Positions 22,611 through 34,529 of a stretch of DNA of 64,000 nucleotides are shown piece by piece. The stretch's first letter is position 1, and each line of letters starts with the position of its first letter. Source of the stretch: Spirodela intermedia (taxonomy: Eukaryota > Streptophyta > Magnoliopsida > Alismatales > Araceae); assembly GCA_902729315.2 (NCBI GenBank), contig LR746272.1, positions 248,001 through 312,000 on the forward strand. The letters are read 5' to 3'. The notes under the pieces are model-generated. The model ran no database searches. It was not told where the DNA came from and saw only the letters and a list, made by a program, of their open reading frames with translations. The position numbers and the translations under genes are program-made.

Positions 22611-25600
22611 TCAGGTGGTGGTCATCGTCGGAGGAGGGGGAGAGGATGCGGAGGGGGGCTCGGGGACCCTGACGAAGTAGGTGGCCATGGCCTTGCGGAA
22701 GCGCTTCTTGTACTGGACGGGGGAGACGACGGTGGGGGAGGCATTCTTGGGGCCCCCCAGTATCCCAGAGGCCTTCACCCACGTCTCCAGGTTCTTGTCC
22801 CACGTGTACTGCTGCATGAAGTCGATGATCCCCAGCACCAGCTCCCCCCGCCCCCCGTCCACCACCACCAGAAGCGAGTAGTCCATCACTTCGATCGACT
22901 GCACCAACATCAGGGATGAGTTGTTAACCAGAAGAAAGAACCACCCACCAGCGCCATAAAGAGAGGAGAGAGCAGAGAGCAGAGAGAGTGCTTACGACGA
23001 GGAAGGAGGTGTCGTTCCAGACGGCTCTCTCGGGCAGCCGCTTGGCCCTGTTCTCGACGAAGATGGGGGAAGTGGGCATCGACTCGATCAGATTCTGGCC
23101 CAGGAGGACATTGTACTCGCCGCTGCTGTCCGCGTTGTGCCGCGACCGCGACGACCCCTTGGGGTCATACAGCCTCTCTATGCTCCGCCCGAACATGAGG
23201 TTCTCCATCATCAGCACCTCCATCTTCCACTCCTTACTCGCCTTCAGGTTCTTCCAGCCCACCTGAACCACACACGGCGACGACCATCGGAATCGGAAGA
23301 AGAAGGAAAGTGGGTCAACAGACAGGCTCTAGCGTGGTCCAAACCGACAGAGCGGGCATAATCATCGTACTGGGAAGAAAGAGAAGGAAGAAAGGGAGGG
23401 TTTTCCCGAATCACGGATTTGACTCGGATTCAGATCAGCTTCCAATGAAAAAAGAAAAATAAAAGTGTCCGAGGAAAACTTCCTTTGCTGTACCAAATCC
23501 TTGAGCCCACAAACAAATCAGGACCCAGTGACCTGAGAAATCCCCAGTCAGAGAGCAGAGGCTGGATATATTTTCAGTAATTAAAAAAATCAGGTTCTCT
23601 CAAGTCCATATTTCAGGAGAATTCTCTGAAGAAAGTATTATGGCGACCAGTTAGCCGGAAGACGAGATTCTCTGGCCCTCAAAAAAATACCGACATTTCA
23701 GAAACGGGACATCTTACGAGTAGACAGAATGAACAGAGATGATGAAGGATTACCACCTACCTGGTGGACTCCCAAGATTTTGGCCAGACTGGTGGGTGGG
23801 GCACCCGGTGCTAATCGACCCAGAAAGGTACTTGACATACTCCGGAGCGAATTGACGAAAGACTCTAATTCTGTCTTTGCGACCTGTTTAATGATGAATC
23901 TATCGTTCCAACGATTTGGCGAAGAAGACGCTGCCCTTGCCACCCTGGGCGCCACACTTCTTACAGCGACAAATTGACCTGATGAAATCCAGCTCTGACA
24001 GACAGCAAATTCGCCTCAATTCGTCAAACCATCTCGCGTAGTAGTAAGTAACCGTATCTTTCACTTTTCCAAGAGGGTATCTCAAAAGGAAATTCTGACG
24101 TGCGGAGCTCTTGAATCCAGAAGTGGGCCCGAACGCTTTCCCCCTCCCTGACATGGACAGAATGCCTTCCTCGACCGAGTTCACCTTCCTCAAGGACTCG
24201 GATGAAACGCCATGAAAGGAGTTGACGCTTCCAGGATCATGAAACGGCGGCAAAATGGACGACTCCCCATTATTCCTAGTCTTCTCCCCCTCAGCGCACA
24301 TCTGGAAGTGATAATCAGTCGAAAAAAGGCCATATGAAATAATACTTGTTGGTTCATCATCATAGACGGGGATTACCAGGTCGTTGACACCGATGGGCAG
24401 TAGCAACCTAGCTCCATCTCTGTGTCCCAGCTCCCAGAATGATGAAATTTACGCGGGGTTATATCCATCCGAGGGGTCAAATCTTGAACCAATGCCACCG
24501 GAGCCTTTGCTGAAGGATTGATGAAGGCTCTGGAATGGTATTTTAATCCAGTGTGGACCATCTCAACAACGTCTCCTCCGCCAGTAGTTGCTGGCAGCGG
24601 TGGTCGTGGTAGTGGCGTGGATCCATCCGAATTGTCCTCTGAGCTTGATTCGGCAACTGCGCCAAGTGCAGTTTCACAGACGTTTGAGAAATCTGATGCG
24701 ATGATTTCAAAAGTCGCAGGACCCTTTTCACCACATATTGCGTTCAACCTGTCAGACACGTTTGCCAAAACTGGAAACTGTCCATCTGACAGAACCCTTC
24801 TCAAGCCGCGATGAGAAACAAGAGGGCCCTTCTCAAGCCATCTGACAATCCCACGAGAAACAAGAGGGCCCGATGGATCACAAGTTCTCATGCCATCTAT
24901 ATGATTAGCCCCGCCAGTTCCTTGATTGCGGTCAAAATTTCTGTTCACGACGTGATGTCCTTCAGGAATTGTGGCCTGGAGGAAGGAGTCCAGGCTTCGG
25001 AAACTTCTTTCTGGTTTAGGGGCCACATTCGGGTACACAGCCTTCTCAGTAGAACCAAGTTTCTCTTCATTTCTCCGACCCTTTCTTTTCCCATCAAACT
25101 CATCGTAGTAACTGTTCAGCAAATTAACTGCATGCATCAAACGCTTATCCCACACATAACACTGATAGAGCAACTGCCTTCTTAACTTGTTAACCTCAAG
25201 AATATCAATCAATGGCTTCCCTTTTCTCTCCTCATTGTCATTTTCTGGAAGGATTCCTGAAGTTTTAAAAAAATTGTCACAAAGTTTTTTAGCTGTCAAA
25301 GAAGAGAAGATAACACATTCAACACATGCTTTACCTCAAACTCTGCCTTCTCCTTCTTCAGGTAACCTTCAAAGTCCGCAATCAATTGTCTTAAATCCAG
25401 GGGTTCGACATTGTCGAAGACTGAGGCTGGCGTCGTTTTTTCTCCTCGTGTTCTCCACAGAATCTTGAGAACTTCCGAGAAAAGCTGTGCGTGAGGCTTG
25501 GGCAGCCAGCTATTATATTAAAATTATGAAGGTCAGCTCTTCAAACCGATGATAAATTTAACCAAAGAAAAAAAACTCTAATAAACGGACCTCATTTGCT

Positions 25601-28600
25601 TCCTTTTGGAGCCACTCCAGGGGTTCACAGTTGAAATCAAGTTTGGGGGGAGGTAGGTGCACAGAATGAACATCAGTAGTCGCATACTGGAAACAAGACA
25701 CCATCTTTCCAAACCTGCTCATTTATTTACTTTTCCATGAACGCGCAAGGGGAGGCATATAGAGATGCAAATTCATCCGGAGGGAAGGGAATAGGAGGAG
25801 TGCCCGCAACTTGCCACCCTGTTAGCCGCAGCATGATTCGAAAAGCTAAGCTCCAAAAATTTACCAAAGGATAAACCCCAGGCAGCATCTGACATGACCA
25901 CTCTATGCGTTGCAGGGGGAGTTCGGTTGACCGGGGACAACGCAAACACCCGCGCCGCATCCATATCTTGCCATCCTTCTCTCCTGACAAGGGGAAATCT
26001 GGAAGTTTGTTGACATAGATTGTTAAACTGCCCTGATGATGAGTGTAACAACGAACGTGATCTTCTGATAACTCCAAAACCTTGAATAGAAATGGACCGC
26101 TCCAAATTTGATGGTATATCTGAGAACGGAAATTCTTATTGGAGACTCCAATGAAACGCTATGCATTTCACTTTTAGATATCGACCGGGATCCATGGCAT
26201 CTCCCTTGTTTGTATCTGGTTTGAGGAAAGTTGCCGCTTCCAATGACAAACGTATGATCACCTCCAACCAGCTCTCTATGCCATTTTTGTTGTCTACAGG
26301 AATATTACCAACATGAAGTTGAGATATCAAAACCCTGAGATGCCCATCAACACCGTGTTCCATGGCTTTTGTATGCTCTTTGTGTGCACCATCACGACAC
26401 TGAGACTCTTCACTAACGAAACTTTTTGATGATCACAGCTGTCCCCACTGTTCGGACGCATCATCTTCATCAGAAAAGCCCGCTTCACTATCATTCTCAC
26501 TATAATCAGGCTCTGGAGGAAGCCAAAGAAGTACATTATTTTTGAAATCTACAGGCTCAGGATCCGTCGTCTCCATACAATTAATAGTCGATCTAGTATC
26601 ACTCTGAGAGATGTAATCAGATCTTGCTTCATCTGACATTTTCTCAACACTTTCTGATTCATGTAAAATCTGTTCCTGCAATCTGAGGAAGAGACGAACC
26701 TCTCTGATTTTCGTTTTCTTCGGTACCGTGCACCATTGCTGACCTATATCTATGGCCATGTCCATCAAACTCAATAGTATCATAGCAGCCCTCAGACTGA
26801 CCAAACTGCTGTATCTGTGAATCGGAACTATATACTTGATAGTCATCCTTGTCGACACTTCTGAAATTAGAGACACCTAGAATTTGTTAGACTGAGAAAA
26901 AAATAGAAAAATAGCAATGCATTATTACATTTAAAATAAATCTCCTTACAGAGATGCTTCATGGAAATTCTTTGAATGATACTTCTTAAAAAAGAATAGG
27001 GATCATCCATGCACTTCAAAACTCCCCACGGATTACTGATGACATCCATACTTATGCAACGACGGTGTTAATTGTGAAGCAAAAGTGTAGTGTAGTGCAG
27101 GCATGCATGAGAAGTTTCCTGACCTCCAAAAAGGCCCGGTTTTTAACTTTGGATGGTTATATTGAAGCGGACTCCTTAGAAAATTGATTCATAGGTCTAC
27201 AATTCCCTGCGTACTTATGCAACGACGGTGTTAATTGTGAAGCAAAAGTGTAGTGTAGTGCAGGCATGCATGAGAAGTTTCCTGACCTCTAAAAAGGACC
27301 GGTTTTTAACTTTGGATGGTTATATTGAAGCGGACTCCTTAGAAAATTGATTCATCTTTTCAAAAACCGCAAGATGTAGGGGCCAGTTGAAGATGCTACA
27401 ATTCTCAACTGACTGTGCCTCTCAGAAAATGAGAAGATTTCTGGGGAGACGACAGGAGATATTTACCGGGTACCGATGTGTAGTTGGATGAGGCCTATAG
27501 ATTCAGGGACATGAACTCGTGAATTAAACTTGAAATGCTTCTCAATTTTATCGAAGTGGCCAATTTTTTCCATTCCAGAACAAAGGAGGACGAACGTCAG
27601 ATGTCCAATACGAGTGTTGAGATAACTGCACGACTGACTGGAATTCGCCAACATCATGTCACCCTTACCCACTCCTCCCCTGTTATCGAGAAAATAAATA
27701 TACTAGACTATCGGTTCTACATTTGTGGGAAATTTCAACCCGTAGTTCGTGTTACTGTGTCTGCCATCTTCCGTCAACACAACTGGTTAAGCAGAACTAA
27801 CATTGATCTGTGGATAAGAAAGTGCTACAGAGAGAGTTATGTAAAATCAAAAGGGAAAATAAACCTACTATACCCCCAACGTTATCAGTTCAGAGATAAC
27901 CAACAGGTTTATCTGGATTCTTTCTAACTAAAATAAGAAGGTTTTGGGTACATCTACAAAGGCCGTGCTAGTTGTTTCCTTTACATTAAGGCGTTTCGAT
28001 GTTCAAACATGCGATAGTGATCACAAGATAAAGATGCATACCTATATGCTCGGAAGGACAGCTTAAGTTCATAAAGGCATCTGTTGTTCTGTCCTGTTTC
28101 GGGCTTCCTTGCTTACCTGAGCACGGTTCCACTGGAAGACGTCGACAAGGATTGACTCCAGAACTACATGAAAATGACATAGAACTGGCAGTGTTGCTGT
28201 CGCTGTTAGCGGTTCCGCTGGACTGCGTACTAACCATACTCATCCCTGAACACGAGGCCCCGAGATACAGGGTGGACACCCGACATACATATTCCTCAGC
28301 CGTTGTATCTTGTTCCCATAGCTTGAAACAATAATTGCAGGCCCTGATCCTCTCACCATCATCCCGTCTTTTCCTAAGGACTTTATATGGAAAAGGTATA
28401 GAATTCGCAGTCCACCTTGCGCAGAAAACACTCTCGCACAGGCGGCAATGGTGACGCCTGTTGACGACCGAGAGTTTCGAATCACATTCATAATAGACCC
28501 TACAGCTGCGGTCAGGCATCCAAAAGTCCTTTGACACATTTGCAGGCTAAGTCCTCCACGGAAACCAGGATTTCACCAATTTCACCAACTTAGAGAACGC

Positions 28601-28618
28601 ATTATCGGTGGCTTCCAT
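22611..28618 (-). pseudogene. FAB1: FAB1-type PI3P 5-kinase pseudogene
   Basis: Relic of a FAB1A/B-like kinase that makes PI(3,5)P2 on endosomes. In order on the minus strand: start ATG at 28618; codon 24 is TAG (28549-28547) before PANVSKDFW; a FYVE finger (about 28537-28300) keeps RRHHCR but two of its eight zinc Cys are lost (CRVC to CRVY, CAKC to CARW). The linker and the segment ending MDPGRYLKVKCIA (to about 26155) follow. The chaperonin-like CCT domain is absent. After the gap comes the Cys-rich segment (HHQGSLTIYVNKLPDF; CGHS) with a frame change near 25930. Then a 308-codon open stretch (25299-24373), and the lipid-kinase domain with exons at about 24430-23761, 23262-22996 and 22898-22611 (DYSLLVVVD, YTWDKNLETW). 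The kinase part has further indels near 24430, 23914, 23860 and 23800. Splice sites are largely preserved. Confidence 0.9.
27049..27355. repeat. 144-bp direct repeat, period 163 bp, in a pseudogene intron
   Basis: Units 27049-27192 and 27212-27355 differ at only about two positions (CTCCAAAAAGGCCC versus CTCTAAAAAGGACC), so the duplication is recent compared with the decay of the surrounding gene. A 19-bp linker separates them. Confidence 0.9.
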
Positions 28619-30464
28619 CGAGGACAAATCCTCCCCACGTGATCATCCCAAACGGATCAACGAAAGCTGCCGAAACCAATTACCAATCCTGTATCTTCCT
28701 GATCATAATCAATTCCAAAGCATCGAATCGTGAACCAGCTTCGGCTTCGACCTGAATAAATGTGGATCTTACGACAGAATCAAGAAAGACTACCACCAGT
28801 TACCGTACCAGATATCCATTAGAAGGACCAAGGATAGAAGCCAAAGTCAAGAACCACGCACCGAAATATCATCCGTACAGCAGCAGATATCACGCAGAGC
28901 GGTTGACCTGCGAAGGAAGCCGACAGGCAGTACAGCAAGACGTCTTCAACACCTAGAAAGATTCGACACCAACCTCTCCCGCCTGGCGGCCTCCTGAGGT
29001 GTGGAAGAGAACAGAGCACGCAGGCTGCAACAGGGAGAGAGAAACGGGAAGGAGTGGGTGAGTGACTGGAGAGAGTGGAGAGAGTGGAGAGAGTGGACAA
29101 AGAGAGATCCTCCGCACATCTCGGGATGAATCAATCAGTCGGTCTTCAACACTTCAAGGACGGGAAGGGAAGAGCGAAAAATACGACGAGCCACTGGCTT
29201 CCTGTCAATGTCGCCGCCAGACGCCGTCGGGGGCGCCGACTCTGCTTCTTGATCTCTCTCTGGCTTCGCCTCTGTGTTCTCGGCGAGCCTCAACACCAAC
29301 CTACACCCCCTTCTCCCAGAGCTCTCCCAAGAAAATTCGTAGTTCGGAATGGCGGAAGCGGTTCTTGGGGGGGAGAGAGGGTGGGAATTCCGACGGTCAG
29401 TAGTGGCGCGTCAGAGAGGGCGCCGGACGAAGATCGACGATCGGAAATGACTATACTACTCTCCACTAAGTCCCCCTGAAGACTCGTCCGCTTCTGCGAA
29501 TGTCGGGGTATTATGGGAATAATTTAAGGGTCATTTCCGTTGCGGAACAACCGACTCGTTCCTCTCTCTCGCCGAGGTTTGGACGGTGGTCCCGTCCACG
29601 TGTGCTCCGGGCGAGAAACGTGGCATGACGTCGCCGTCCTCCCTTACCTCCTCTGCACGCCATCGGACGGCGAGGACGAGGAGGCAACCGGTGGCCACAG
29701 AGAGGTCGAAATGCAGAATGGGCCTCCGCCGCGGACGCCGGCCGGCGGCGCCGCCTTTTCCGCCGGAGATCACAGCGTCTGTAGTGAACGTCAAACGGTT
29801 GCTGGCCGTGTGCTCTCTCTCTCTCTCTCTCTCTCTCTGTTTCTGAGGCTGCCATGTCGTAATCCTCGGAGAGCGATGGGCTGGGGCGGGGAATCCAGGA
29901 GTCGAGCCCGGGCGCAGAATCTCGCCCGCGCACCATGGAAATCGGGCGGTGAGGGGCCGGTGGGTTCTCCGGCCGAAAGTGGGCCGCAGGAGAGGGGGGA
30001 AGTAGCCGTTATCGCCAGCGTGAGGAAGAGGGGGGGGGAGGAGAGAGAGAGAGATGCCACTACCGCCGACGAATCCCCCCCCCCTTCGAGTCGGAGCGAG
30101 TCACGAGAAACGGGTTGAACTCGGGCGAGATGGGAAATTGCGGGGGCTCATCGCGAGTGAGGCCCATTCACGACATTTCACTAGGGGAAACCTAGGTCGG
30201 CCGATCCCACGGGGCCGCCGATCCCTCCCTCTCTGTGTGGCGGAGCTCGTGCGCCACGCTCTTCTCCGGTCGCTGCGCGGGAATGAACGCGGGTTCCGTG
30301 GCGGAGGATTCATTCGGCGACCGATCGAGATTCAACGGCTCCAGTGGATTCTTTCCATGAGTTCTCAGCGACAGGATTCAAAACTGCAGAAGGACACAGA
30401 GAGAGAGAGAGAGAGGCGAAGGGATGGGAAGAGCCGAGGACGCCGTCCTCGTCTGCCCCGTCTT
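28619..30464. other. Upstream region of the FAB1 relic and 3' flank of the LEA gene
   Basis: No recognised coding sequence. It includes GAGAGTGGA repeats near 29065-29098, a CT tract at 29812-29838 and a GA tract near 30038-30055. Open frames on both strands here are Arg/Ser/Pro-rich and family-less. Confidence 0.5.
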
Positions 30465-30836
30465 CTACTTCTTCGAGAGGAGGATTTCGCGGAGGTCCGC
30501 GGCGTCCACGTCGCCGAAACGGTTCTCCGGGATCCAGTTCCCCGTGTTCGGGTCCCTCATCCAGAAGACCTCCCGCTTCCCCGCCGATGACCTGGCTCCC
30601 GACTGGACCGCCGGAGCCGTGGCGCTGCTCGAGGCCGCGCCGCTCCTCTCCGTCTCCACCGACGCCGCGGCAAAGGCCCTCCGGGCGCTGCGACAAGAGG
30701 AGGTGGGTGACAAGGACGTCGAAAGAGAGCACCTGACGAGGAGGGGAGAAGAAGAAGAAGAAAAGGAAGAACCAGATAACTATGAGCAGACTCACCGGCG
30801 GAGCATGAGGGCATTGACGGGCGCAACCCTCCGCAT
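30465..30836 (-). CDS. LEA_3/SAG21-like mitochondrial stress protein
   Basis: Small late-embryogenesis-abundant protein of the SAG21/LEA_3 type, induced by drought, senescence or oxidative stress in relatives and usually targeted to mitochondria. Two exons, 30836-30796 and 30732-30465, are joined at phase 2 across a 63-nt GT-AG intron that falls after residue 13. They encode 102 residues. The first 35 residues are rich in Arg and Ser with no acidic residue (MRRVAPVNALMLRRCSLS), a good mitochondrial presequence. The C-terminal signature FWMRDPNTGNWIPENRFGD followed by DLREILL is the conserved end of this family. Family length is typically about 100. A TATA box sits 77 bp upstream. The longer minus-strand frame starting at 30977 has no ATG, so 30836 was chosen. 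Confidence 0.88.
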
Positions 30837-30912
30837 TGCTACTGAGAAGCGAGCAGCGATCTCCGCCCCGGCGACGAGCGGCGATGGCGCCCCTGCAGGT
30901 GAAGCCTCTGGG

Positions 30913-30920
30913 TTTATATA
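30913..30920 (-). promoter_or_regulatory. TATA box of the LEA gene
   Basis: TATATAAA on the minus strand (CTCTATATAAACCC), 77 bp before the ATG at 30836. Confidence 0.75.
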
Positions 30921-31680
30921 GAGATGGACGGAGGGTGGGGACGCGAGGTGGTGTACTCTGGGCACTGCGGTAAGCACACCATTTGGTCATTACTGGTTCC
31001 CCAAAGAGCCGCAGGTCTCCATTCGACCTGCAGCTAAAACTGTGGGCGGCTAAAACTCACCGCTCGCTCCCAACGATAGAGAGAGAGAGAGCGAGCTTTA
31101 TTGGACGGGTTTTCGTACGGGCTTGATTGTATTCGGCCTATAGATGGCTTGGGTTGGGCATCTCCTGGGCCCAAGATGCGTCTATGAGTCTAGTCTGACT
31201 GGGTCAGATCCAAGGACCCACTTCAAGTTTGATTCCTTCGTTATGGCCCAGCGCCCATCAGGACTGACGGGCCCAATAAGAGATGGGCCGCGCTGGTCGT
31301 TGACGGATGCGACCTACTTACCCGCCTCCATGAGAGGAGGCGTCGGCCGGTCGTCGATGTCATCGGATAACGCACGGGTGATGAAGACGAACCGGGGAGT
31401 TTATTGGGATCCTTGACTAAGTCAACCATGGAGCCTCAGCCGCCGGGTCAAACTCGGTGTCCCTGTTCGGTCAAAACCTGGGAACCGGCTAGAAAACAGG
31501 TCAAACCTGAATAGGTTGGACTCCGAGTCGTTCCGAGTCGTCTCTCATTTATCGGGAACTTTACAGAAAAAATATCTCCAGTGTACATACAGCTCGTCCC
31601 CTCACCGATGTAACTCGGGGGGAAGAGGGTTCATCGATGCGCTCTTTATTCTCGTTCTGTACGCATCCGGCAAACAGGAT
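30921..31680. other. Spacer between the LEA gene and the first BIOF copy
   Basis: No gene recognised. It contains the distal LEA promoter, a short GA run at about 31077-31091, and the 3' flank of the minus-strand BIOF copy. Confidence 0.5.
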
Positions 31681-33619
31681 TCACAATAAAATGCGTTCAC
31701 TGAGGAGAGAATGGAAAGAATCCGAGGAGATGTGGGTCGTGCCTTGGGCGAAACCCTCTGCTTGCTCTACGGCCATTAACAGCCTTGAAGCCATCCGATC
31801 ATCGTCGGCTCGGAGAGCTGGGATCCAGAGAGAGAGAGCTGCCACCAGCCTGCTTATGTCTTCCGAGGTGTGTGCAGACGTCAGTGTCAACTGTAGGCGG
31901 CAAGCGTTTGGTGCCACCACCGGGGGCCTGATTGCCGTCACATGGAAACCACATTCCAGCATGTGCCTACTCGCATTGACAGCTTCTTGCTCAGAGCCAA
32001 CGAGAAGCGAGACGAGAGGACTCATGGCGGAACATCTCGTTAGGGCTGCAAATTCTTGCACCCTGCTCCACCCTGCTCCACACCGCTCCCCTGCGCCATG
32101 ATTCCTTCTTTGCGACCTCCACCGCAGCTGCCGCCATGAATAGCATCGATCAACCATCGACGACGCAGTCTTAGATACAACTTACGGAAGCAGCTGGGCT
32201 GTAAACGAGACGATACCGTAGCAAGCGGCGATGATGGGTACAGGAGTCGAAGTGGCGAAGGTGAAAGGCTGGCCCCTTGCTTGAATCAACTTCTTCCATC
32301 CTTCACTGAAAAATTCGCCGAGGCCAGTGAGCGGATCAATAGCGATAACTCCTCCACCGAGGCTGAAATTTGGAAAGGCATTGTCTTAACCTGCAAGCAA
32401 TGAAACCAACTCGGCAGCCAGTGGCCTTGCTCAAAGTCCCGATGCAAATGTCGATCTGATCCTGAATACCATACACCTCTCCGATTCCGCCGCCGTTCCT
32501 CCCGCATGTCAGTATTGTATGAGCCTGACGAATCAATTAGGAGGCGGGAAAGGATTTTAGTGGGCAACTCCGAGAGATCAGCTAGTAGAGGTCGAGGAGA
32601 CGTGTCGATTGGAGTGAAGTTTTGCTGACCTCGTCAACGACGAATAAGTATCCGTGTTTTTTTCTGAGCTCAACTAGCTTCAGTATGGGTGCAAAGTCTC
32701 CATTGATACCGAACAGACTGCATCAGTGTCGAGAAAGGAGTGAGGAATACTAACCCACCAGGGAGCCAATTTCACGGTAGATAGTACGTCGTGTAAGCTG
32801 CTTGAGGCGTCCAAAGACCGGTGTTTACCTTTCGGAATAAACGACTTTCTTCTCGGCTGGGCAACCCGACAGAAGTTCGTCAAGATGATCAATATCGTTA
32901 TGCCTGTAGACGAATACGTCGGCTTCCCGCTGCTCCTCGACTAAGCGAAGGCCGTCGATTATAGTTGGGTAGTTCAGGATATCGGCGAATATCCCAATCC
33001 TTTCCTCTCTTGTTGGTCGTCGGCCGGCGGACGTTAGAGAAGCGACGTTGCCGAGAGCTGAGAGGAGTGCGATGCGGGCAGCGAAGCCGGTGGGGGTGAT
33101 TACACACGCATCCTTCTTGGTCATCTCTGCCAAGGTATCTTCAAGAAGGCGGTGGTAGTCGGTGTGGCCGCAGGTCATGAAAGGCGCTCTTGGACCCATT
33201 CCATGCACCAGGGCTGCCTGTCCGTATTGCCAAAGAAGGATTAAACACAGCGTCTCGAGGGGCGCGCCAGAAGCTCGTCCAATTCCAAATAATTAGAATC
33301 GACAGATCACTGCGTATTGGCGCACCTTGGCGGCAGCCTTCCGAACTGCCGGGTGGGTACTCAGGTTCAGGTAATCGTTCCCATAGAAGGTGATCATCTT
33401 CTTGGCGCCAGGTGTTCCTGTCAAATTCCCCGCCTCCACCTCCAGCGTGCTCCGGTCCCATGGGCCAGGGCCGTCAAACGTCTCGAGGCCGTAGAAGGGA
33501 TCTTCTGCAGGACTGACCCTCGGGAGGCAGATATTAGGCTGATGAAGAGGGTCGTCGTCCTTGTCCACAATCTTCAGCGTCCTCCCGAGTCGATCCTCCC
33601 ATAATGGGAGGCACGCCAT
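31681..33619 (-). pseudogene. BIOF: 8-amino-7-oxononanoate synthase copy A, frameshifted
   Basis: PLP enzyme family that condenses pimeloyl-CoA/ACP with alanine in biotin synthesis. Six exons: 33619-33326, 33217-32829, 32717-32630, 32524-32391, 32305-32217 and 32127-31681. The total is 1441 nt. A 10-bp tandem duplication at 32061-32080 inside the last exon breaks the frame; without it the length would be 1431 nt (476 residues). As it stands, reading ends about 23 codons later, losing the C-terminal domain. The PLP-lysine motif IGTLSKATG is present. The PLP-stacking His of the NHAS motif is replaced (NYPT). Compared with copies B and C it has one extra 85-nt intron splitting the IACS segment, and lacks their last intron. 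The C-terminus would be ILL, not a peroxisomal signal. Start Met chosen by alignment with B and C. Confidence 0.87.
32061..32080. repeat. 10-bp tandem duplication causing the frameshift in BIOF copy A
   Basis: CCCTGCTCCA occurs twice in tandem at 32061-32070 and 32071-32080. Copies B and C have a single unit here (reading AVWNRVQEFAA). Removing one unit restores AVWSRVQEFAA in copy A. Confidence 0.93.
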
Positions 33620-34529
33620 TTTCTGCAGCTGTAAGAACAGGGAATATGTGCGAGGTTGGTGGCGTTGTAGGAAGAGGAGTTCGCGCGGGGAGAGCTTCCT
33701 CTTCTTCTGTTGCCGATGCAGGTTCACATCTTAGGTTTCCTCGCATTTATTTCCATAGGAAAGGAGGTTCCAGGGAAACTTCACCCGGAATGGCTGAGCT
33801 AGCTGACGCTGTATATCTGATAGGCAAGACGAAGGGTCTCCTTCTTTTGTTGACCAAGCGTGCTGGTTTCTTTCGGTTCCTGTGGTCGTAGTGGGTGGGT
33901 CCTAGTCTTCGCCGTGGCGTAAACAACACGGGTTGGGAGTTCGAGTAGTCTAAAGGGGCATTCATTTTATACTCGGACAAGATCAACGAGTCTTTAGAGG
34001 ATGGTGGAGACAGTCGAGGGGAGACTTTCCAAGAGGTTTCTCTCATTCACCCAATACTCTTGCGTTAGGCAATTCACGTGATTTGGGTCAAGGGTTTGAC
34101 CTTTTCCTCAATTACTGAGTATCACTTTACTTGCCAAAAACAAGCATGCTTCTCGAATAAAAATTGGGGGTCATCGGAGTCTCAGAGAATACCTGCGAAA
34201 AACGGAGATATTATAGTAGACAAGGTGAAGAGCCTGGTGGTCGAGTGCTCCGATATTTGTGAAGGCTTTGAGGATAGTTTCATGGTAGCTTTTGTTGAAC
34301 TAAGCTTTAAATTATGAACATGAGAAAGATACAGTGCCGACTGCTCTCGATAGAAACCCCGACGAAGATGATCTTCTTCCCGGGGTAAGACCACTTGAAC
34401 CAAGTCACATCCGGATGCGCACAAAAGCCGCTTACAATGGTCTGTTTACTAGTGTCAACACGTCGGCGGGCATCTAAGAAGACATAAATATGGATTTTCT
34501 TTGTTTAAAAGGATTCCGTGTTCCGTTGC
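33620..34529. other. Spacer between the proximal head-to-head BIOF copies
   Basis: No gene recognised. It lies in the same position as the 1.6-kb divergent promoter of the distal pair, but I saw no clear similarity or paired TATA boxes. Confidence 0.45.

Noticed and set aside
27535..27927. 130-codon plus-strand frame inside the FAB1 pseudogene
   Set aside because: Antisense to intronic sequence, no family resemblance.
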